From Candidatus Parcubacteria bacterium (lineage in GTDB: Bacteria > Patescibacteriota > Saccharimonadia > UBA4664 > JAHWKN01), in NCBI GenBank assembly GCA_019347875.1, contig JAHWKN010000005.1, positions 1 through 39,825 on the forward strand: a stretch of 39,825 bases of DNA, written 5' to 3'. The translations under genes and the position numbers were made by a program. Shown here one piece after another: positions 36,417-39,825 of this stretch. The notes under the pieces are model-generated. The model saw only the letters and a program-made list of their open reading frames with translations. It did not search any database and was not told the origin of the DNA. How positions within the stretch are numbered: the stretch's first letter is position 1; every line of letters starts with the position of its first letter.

Positions 36417-36454
36417 GACGCTTCTTTCTTCGATACGACGCAGCACCCTTTTAG

Positions 36455-36483
36455 TTGCAAAAAAGCTGAAAGTATGTTATTTT
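36455..36483 (+). promoter_or_regulatory. Promoter of the second unassigned unit
   Basis: TTGCAA (36455-36460) and an extended -10, TG-T-TATTTT (-10 at 36478-36483), are separated by 17 bases. The predicted start is near 36,490, inside the 683-base gap after fusA. Confidence 0.55.
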
Positions 36484-36489
36484 CAAATA

Positions 36490-37008
36490 GCTCTTCTTTA
36501 ACAACTTTCTTGGGTAGCGGCTCCTTCGGTTCATAAATGAACTCCGGGAGCCGCTACCTAAGGTAGCAACAGGCGTGCCGACACTCCGGGCAAAGTAGGC
36601 CGTTGTTTTTAAAGCTGCGTGCGAGTCGTTACTCAAGACGACTTAATCAGCGCCGGCCGAAGGACGGTAATTCCCCTCCAAGTCAGTTATGTTTTGCTGG
36701 CGTTTTGGAGGGCTCGGAGCTAGAGGCACACACGCGACGGAACCGGGGTCTGGGCGCCTTTCCAGGCCTGTCGATCGGTACCTCGTGTGCGACCCATCGA
36801 AAGGGCGCTTTCGATGACTTGGCGGTTGTGGCTCCCCTCGGATCCTGGTCAGATCATACACGAGAGGAATCGGTAGGGAGCCCTCAATTAAAGCGCAATG
36901 CTACGAGGTGGGTGCGGCGGCGCCGAACCGCTGCGCCCACACTCTCTTAGCCGCTACTAATTAGTTTTGGACTCTAGCCAACCAATCGGCTGGAGTCCTT
37001 TCTCTTTT
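36490..37008 (+). ncRNA. Candidate structured non-coding RNA, about 520 nt, unknown class
   Basis: The gap between fusA and the YggT gene holds a promoter, a highly folded stretch and an intrinsic terminator, but no credible ORF. Helices include: 36513-36524 with 36547-36558 (12 bp), 36674-36681 with 36705-36712 (8 bp), 36795-36803 with 36808-36816 (9 bp), 36830-36836 with 36876-36882 (7 bp) and 36908-36920 with 36928-36940 (13 bp with two G-U pairs). The strand at 36514-36522 is also fully complementary to 36949-36957, which would close the whole RNA. I checked for RNase P, tmRNA, SRP, 6S and T-box hallmarks and saw none. Confidence 0.55.
36969..37008 (+). terminator. Intrinsic terminator before the YggT gene
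   Basis: GGACTCTAGCC (36969-36979) pairs with GGCTGGAGTCC (36988-36998), 11 bp with one G-U, loop of eight, followed by TTTCTCTTTT. Confidence 0.85.
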
Positions 37009-37099
37009 GACACTTCTACGAAGTTGAGCTGTAAGTTTGCACAATGATATTGGTCGCTAGGTTAGCCACAATAGATCTATTAATCAAAGGAGTTATATT

Positions 37100-37477
37100 A
37101 TGGCAAGAGTAGTTGAAGACAACGACACCAGGGCAGCGGACGGCGGCACTACCGTTGTTAATACCGGTGGGACAGCTCAGCCGGTGGCCGTAGATCGCGC
37201 CAGCCAGATCGTGTGGCTGATAGTTGGAGTCATTGAGACTCTGTTGGCGCTGCGGCTGATTTTGCGGCTGCTGGGGGCGTCGACCGCCAGCGCTTTCGTC
37301 CAGTTCATCTATGCTTTGTCGCGCCCGCTAGTCAGTCCGTTTTTCGGCATCTTTAACCTGCAGATCGAAAATGAACTGCCGGGGCTAGAGGTTGCCACGC
37401 TGTTTGCGATGCTGGTGTATGCGCTGGCCGGCTATTTGATTGTGGCGGCTATCAAGGCGGTCCGGGGACGGGCGTAG
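37100..37477 (+). CDS. YggT-family membrane protein
   Basis: A 125-aa integral membrane protein of the YggT family. The signature RLILRLLGAS-(x)-SAFVQFIYALSRPLVSPFFGIF is clear at about 50-80, between two hydrophobic helices, preceded by a polar N-terminus rich in Thr, Gly and Asp that is not usual for the family. YggT proteins are linked to cell division and osmotic tolerance in some bacteria, but the mechanism is unknown. AGGAG precedes ATG 37100. It stands alone between the fusA side and tuf. Confidence 0.85.
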   Translation: MARVVEDNDTRAADGGTTVVNTGGTAQPVAVDRASQIVWLIVGVIETLLALRLILRLLGASTASAFVQFIYALSRPLVSPFFGIFNLQIENELPGLEVATLFAMLVYALAGYLIVAAIKAVRGRA

Positions 37478-37488
37478 GCGTAAAACTA

Positions 37489-37518
37489 TTTACAAACTCA
37501 GCGGCGTATCTCTATAAT
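37489..37518 (+). promoter_or_regulatory. tuf promoter and long leader
   Basis: TTTACA (37489-37494) and a perfect TATAAT (37513-37518), 18 bases apart, predict a start near 37,525 and a leader of about 150 nt. In it CCGCC-GTCC-GGCGG (37599-37612) forms a stable small hairpin. No open terminator is visible in the leader. Confidence 0.65.
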
Positions 37519-37677
37519 AGCTAAAGTCCAAGCGGGCAGTTATTTTTATTGCCTGAAATTGATGATCACAAACGGTCAACGCGAACCGCCAGATTGGTCC
37601 GCCGTCCGGCGGAGAAACAGGTTGCAGTGGCGGCTTTTGCGCATCGCCCTGAGTTGACAGCAAGTAAAGGAGAACTA

Positions 37678-38859
37678 ATGGCTACAGAAACATACGCCCG
37701 TACCAAACCGCATTTAAACGTTGGTACGATTGGCCACGTCGATCACGGTAAAACCACCTTAACCGCCGCTATCACCACCGTTTTGGCTAAAAGCGGCCAG
37801 GCCAAAGCCACCTCGTATGCCCAGATCGACAACGCCCCCGAAGAACGCGAGCGGGGAATTACCATCGCCACCTCTCACCAGGAGTACGAAACCGACAAGC
37901 GGCACTACGCCCACGTCGACTGCCCGGGGCACGCCGACTACGTTAAGAACATGATCACCGGAGCCGCCCAGATGGACGCCGGTATTTTGGTGGTGTCGGC
38001 CGCCGACGGCCCGATGCCACAGACCCGCGAACACATCTTGCTGGCCCGCCAGGTTGGCGTGCCTTACCTGGTGGTCTACATGAACAAGATGGACATGGCC
38101 GATCCCGAGTTGGCTGAGCTGGTGGAGATCGAGATCCGCGAGCTGCTTGACAAGTACGAGTTCCCCGGCGACAAGACGCCGATCATTAAGGGCTCGGCGC
38201 TGAAGGCGCTAGAAGGCGACGCCGAGGCCGAAAAAAGCATTATGGAGTTGATGGAGGCGCTGGACACCTTCGTGCCCGAGCCTAAGCGCGACGTCGACAA
38301 GCCGTTTTTGATGCCGGTAGAGGACGTTTTTTCGATTAAGGGACGCGGTACCGTGGCTACCGGGCGGATTGAGCGCGGCAAAATTAACGTTAACGACGAG
38401 GTCGAGATCGTCGGTATCCGCCCAACCAAGAAAACGGTGGTCACCGGCGTAGAGATGTTTAAAAAGCTGCTGCCGGACGCTCAGGCCGGCGACAACGTCG
38501 GGGCGCTCTTGCGCGGCGTTGAGCGTGACGACATTGAGCGCGGCCAGGTGTTGGCCAAACCGGGGTCGATCACCCCGCACACCGACTTCGAGGCCCAGGT
38601 GTATGTCTTGAAGAAAGAGGAGGGCGGCCGTCACACCCCGTTCTTTAAAGGCTACAAGCCGCAGTTTTACATCCGTACCACCGATGTCACCGGTGCGGTC
38701 ATCATTCCGGAAGGTACCGAGATGGTCATGCCCGGCGATGACATCGCTATCAAGGTTGAGCTGATCGCCCCTATCGCCATGGAGGAGGGCCTGCGCTTCG
38801 CAATCCGCGAGGGCGGCCGGACCGTCGGAGCCGGGGTTGTAACCAAGATCCTTAAATAG
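37678..38859 (+). CDS. tuf: Translation elongation factor Tu
   Basis: EF-Tu is the GTPase that delivers aminoacyl-tRNA to the ribosome. The 393-aa product has GHVDHGKTT (19-27), [13 protein letters not shown], and the two beta-barrel domains to the usual end [12 protein letters not shown] chose ATG 37678, with AAAGGAG seven bases upstream; the frame is open back to 37549, but those residues do not belong to EF-Tu. It follows YggT with its own promoter, so it is unlinked transcriptionally from fusA. Confidence 0.98.
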   Translation: MATETYARTKPHLNVGTIGHVDHGKTTLTAAITTVLAKSGQAKATSYAQIDNAPEERERGITIATSHQEYETDKRHYAHVDCPGHADYVKNMITGAAQMDAGILVVSAADGPMPQTREHILLARQVGVPYLVVYMNKMDMADPELAELVEIEIRELLDKYEFPGDKTPIIKGSALKALEGDAEAEKSIMELMEALDTFVPEPKRDVDKPFLMPVEDVFSIKGRGTVATGRIERGKINVNDEVEIVGIRPTKKTVVTGVEMFKKLLPDAQAGDNVGALLRGVERDDIERGQVLAKPGSITPHTDFEAQVYVLKKEEGGRHTPFFKGYKPQFYIRTTDVTGAVIIPEGTEMVMPGDDIAIKVELIAPIAMEEGLRFAIREGGRTVGAGVVTKILK

Positions 38860-38930
38860 GTGAGGGTCAAGGCGTAAGGCAATTAGGTAATCAAACGGTT
38901 TTGCGCCGGACCTTAAACCCTACACCTTAA
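38859..38930. repeat. Two opposed 7-bp periodic stretches in the tuf-rpsJ spacer
   Basis: After the tuf stop the sequence reads GGTGAGG, GTCAAGG, CGTAAGG in 7-base register (38859-38879). Further on it reads ACCTTAA, ACCCTAC, ACCTTAA (38910-38930), also exactly in register. The second set is roughly the reverse complement of the first (AAGG versus CCTT), so the two could pair across the spacer. Confidence 0.5.
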
Positions 38931-38945
38931 CCTCCAGATTGAGAC

Positions 38946-39272
38946 ATGCCTGACAAAGACGACGCACCCAAACAACGTATCCGCATTCGGTTGAAAGCTT
39001 ACGACTCGAAGGTCATCGACCAGTCGAGTAAGCAGATTTTAGATACCGCTACCCGTACCGGCGCAACGGTAGCCGGGCCTATTCCGCTGCCAACCGAGAA
39101 AAAAGGTTTTACCGTCATCCGCGGCCCGCACATCCACAAGGACTCACGCGAGCAGTTCGAGATGCGTACTCACAAGCGGCTGATCGACATCACCGAACCT
39201 ACCCCTAAAACCATCGACGCGCTGATGAGCTTGAGTCTGCCGGCTGGAGTTGATATCGAAGTTAAGATGTAA
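38946..39272 (+). CDS. rpsJ: 30S ribosomal protein S10
   Basis: S10 is a head protein of the small subunit and, with NusB, part of the antitermination complex. The 108-aa product matches the family: [15 protein letters not shown], then [40 protein letters not shown] short polar N-terminal extension ([10 protein letters not shown]) precedes the core. rpsJ normally opens the S10 operon with rplC directly after it; here 553 bases of non-coding sequence follow to the window edge. Confidence 0.96.
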   Translation: MPDKDDAPKQRIRIRLKAYDSKVIDQSSKQILDTATRTGATVAGPIPLPTEKKGFTVIRGPHIHKDSREQFEMRTHKRLIDITEPTPKTIDALMSLSLPAGVDIEVKM

Positions 39273-39370
39273 CGTTGGCCAGGTCTCAAAGTTAACCCGT
39301 TCATTGCCTCCAACCCCCATACCAGCGGGCCTACATATACTCCTCCTAACCTCCCTCTAAACCCTCCCTC

Positions 39371-39825
39371 CTACCTTTTGTGAGCAAAAGGTAGCCAAAA
39401 CTGCCGAGTAGGTCGCTCACTCCAAGCCAGCCAAACCACCACCGGCGGGCCTGCGGAACTCGTCCCTGACGGTCCTCAAACAGTCCTCGGCTTTATCCGC
39501 CACTGGCGGTCTGGCTGTTTGGGGTTAGCTCCAATACTCGGGGATGGTAAGGGATTCGGGATTCGGGAGAGTGGGAAGGAGTGATCTTTTCTGATTCCTA
39601 AATCCTGCCCGCCCTTAAGCCACCAAGCCTTGCCATCAGCCAGAAAGCCGGAAGCTGGCGTTAAGCTTTATCTAGGTATTTTATGTAACCGGCCGAGGAC
39701 TGTTTGAGCCCCGATGAAATCGGAGCGAGTTCCGCAGGCCTACAGCTTAACGGTAGCTGGAGGTGTTTCTAGCTGATGAGCCGGCTTGGCAGTTTTTGGT
39801 TACTTTTTGCTGACAAAAAGTAACG
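39371..39825. mobile_element. MITE-like inverted-repeat element after rpsJ (right end at or beyond window edge)
   Basis: No gene occupies 39273-39825. The left arm starts with a 10-bp hairpin (CTACCTTTTG-TGAG-CAAAAGGTAG, 39371-39394), then CCAAAACTGCC. The right end, read in reverse, starts with an 11-bp hairpin (39799-39824) and the equivalent CCAAAAACTGCC. Further inside, both arms share GCCTGCGGAACTCG (39449-39462 and 39726-39739 reversed) and CTCAAACAGTCCTCGG (39475-39490 and 39693-39708 reversed). The two terminal hairpins differ in sequence but keep pairing, which points to selection on structure. It has no transposase, so it would be non-autonomous. The mobile nature is inference. Confidence 0.6.
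39551..39606. repeat. 7-bp repeats forming a hairpin inside the inverted-repeat element
   Basis: GGGATTC, GGGATTC, GGGAGAG, TGGGAAG, GAGTGAT lie in 7-base register from 39551. GATTCCT and AAATCCT (39593-39606) follow as an imperfect inverted copy, so 39551-39564 can pair with 39593-39606 at 12 of 14 positions (two G-U). Confidence 0.5.

Noticed and set aside
36603-36950. 115-codon open frame in the fusA-yggT gap
   Set aside because: No ribosome site, unnatural composition (Arg/Ser/Gly/Thr mix), non-ATG start, and it overlaps all the strong helices.
37549-37677. N-terminal extension of EF-Tu
   Set aside because: The frame is open, but ATG 37678 has a perfect AAAGGAG site and matches the EF-Tu start.

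Overview
The window is almost entirely bacterial core-gene DNA, roughly 55-60% GC by eye. It carries transcription and translation genes (nusA, rpoB, rpoC, rpsL, rpsG, fusA, tuf, rpsJ, tyrS, rsmD, one tRNA-Leu) and protein quality control (clpC, clpP, tig). It also has recombination genes (radA, recG), cell-wall enzymes (a bifunctional class A PBP and an M23-type peptidase), and small accessory genes. UGA is a normal stop (rpoB, rsmD and the transporter end in it). A clpC-type Clp ATPase, a YacL-like PIN/TRAM protein next to radA, a compact NusA, scrambled ribosomal-protein operons and many leaderless or short-leader genes suggest a monoderm-like lineage, most likely Patescibacteria/CPR (perhaps Saccharibacteria). 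That placement is inference; no rRNA is present.

Layout. 1-7,800: a 7-bp tandem array at the edge, then nusA, clpC, radA, a PIN/TRAM protein and a HAD phosphatase, all on +. 7,800-10,661: a large class A PBP on -, divergent from an M23-type protein. 11,590-16,312: tyrS and recG (one base overlap), a phospholipase C-like all-helical protein, rsmD, and a tRNA-Leu(UAG) starting on the base after the rsmD stop. 16,313-17,092: a complete transcription unit (promoter to terminator) holding no gene I recognise. 17,093-23,214: tig, clpP, an MFS exporter, an acidic hypothetical, a methyltransferase, a GNAT acetyltransferase and an SGNH hydrolase. 23,215-32,089: rpoB, rpoC, rpsL, rpsG with no rplJ/rplL in front. 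32,182-34,128: five small accessory genes split the str cluster. 34,335-39,272: fusA, a second orphan transcription unit (36,455-37,008), a YggT protein, tuf and rpsJ. 39,273-39,825: an inverted-repeat element where rplC would normally follow.

The most unusual signals are: (1) two unassigned, strongly folded transcription units with their own promoters and terminators; (2) a recurring 7-bp periodicity in at least seven intergenic sites of unrelated sequence; (3) a MITE-like inverted-repeat element with compensatory base changes after rpsJ; (4) residues in RpoB and S12 that match known rifampicin- and streptomycin-resistance positions; (5) widespread extended -10 promoters placed 6-10 bases before start codons. 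I see no rRNA, CRISPR array, transposase, integrase or prophage gene.
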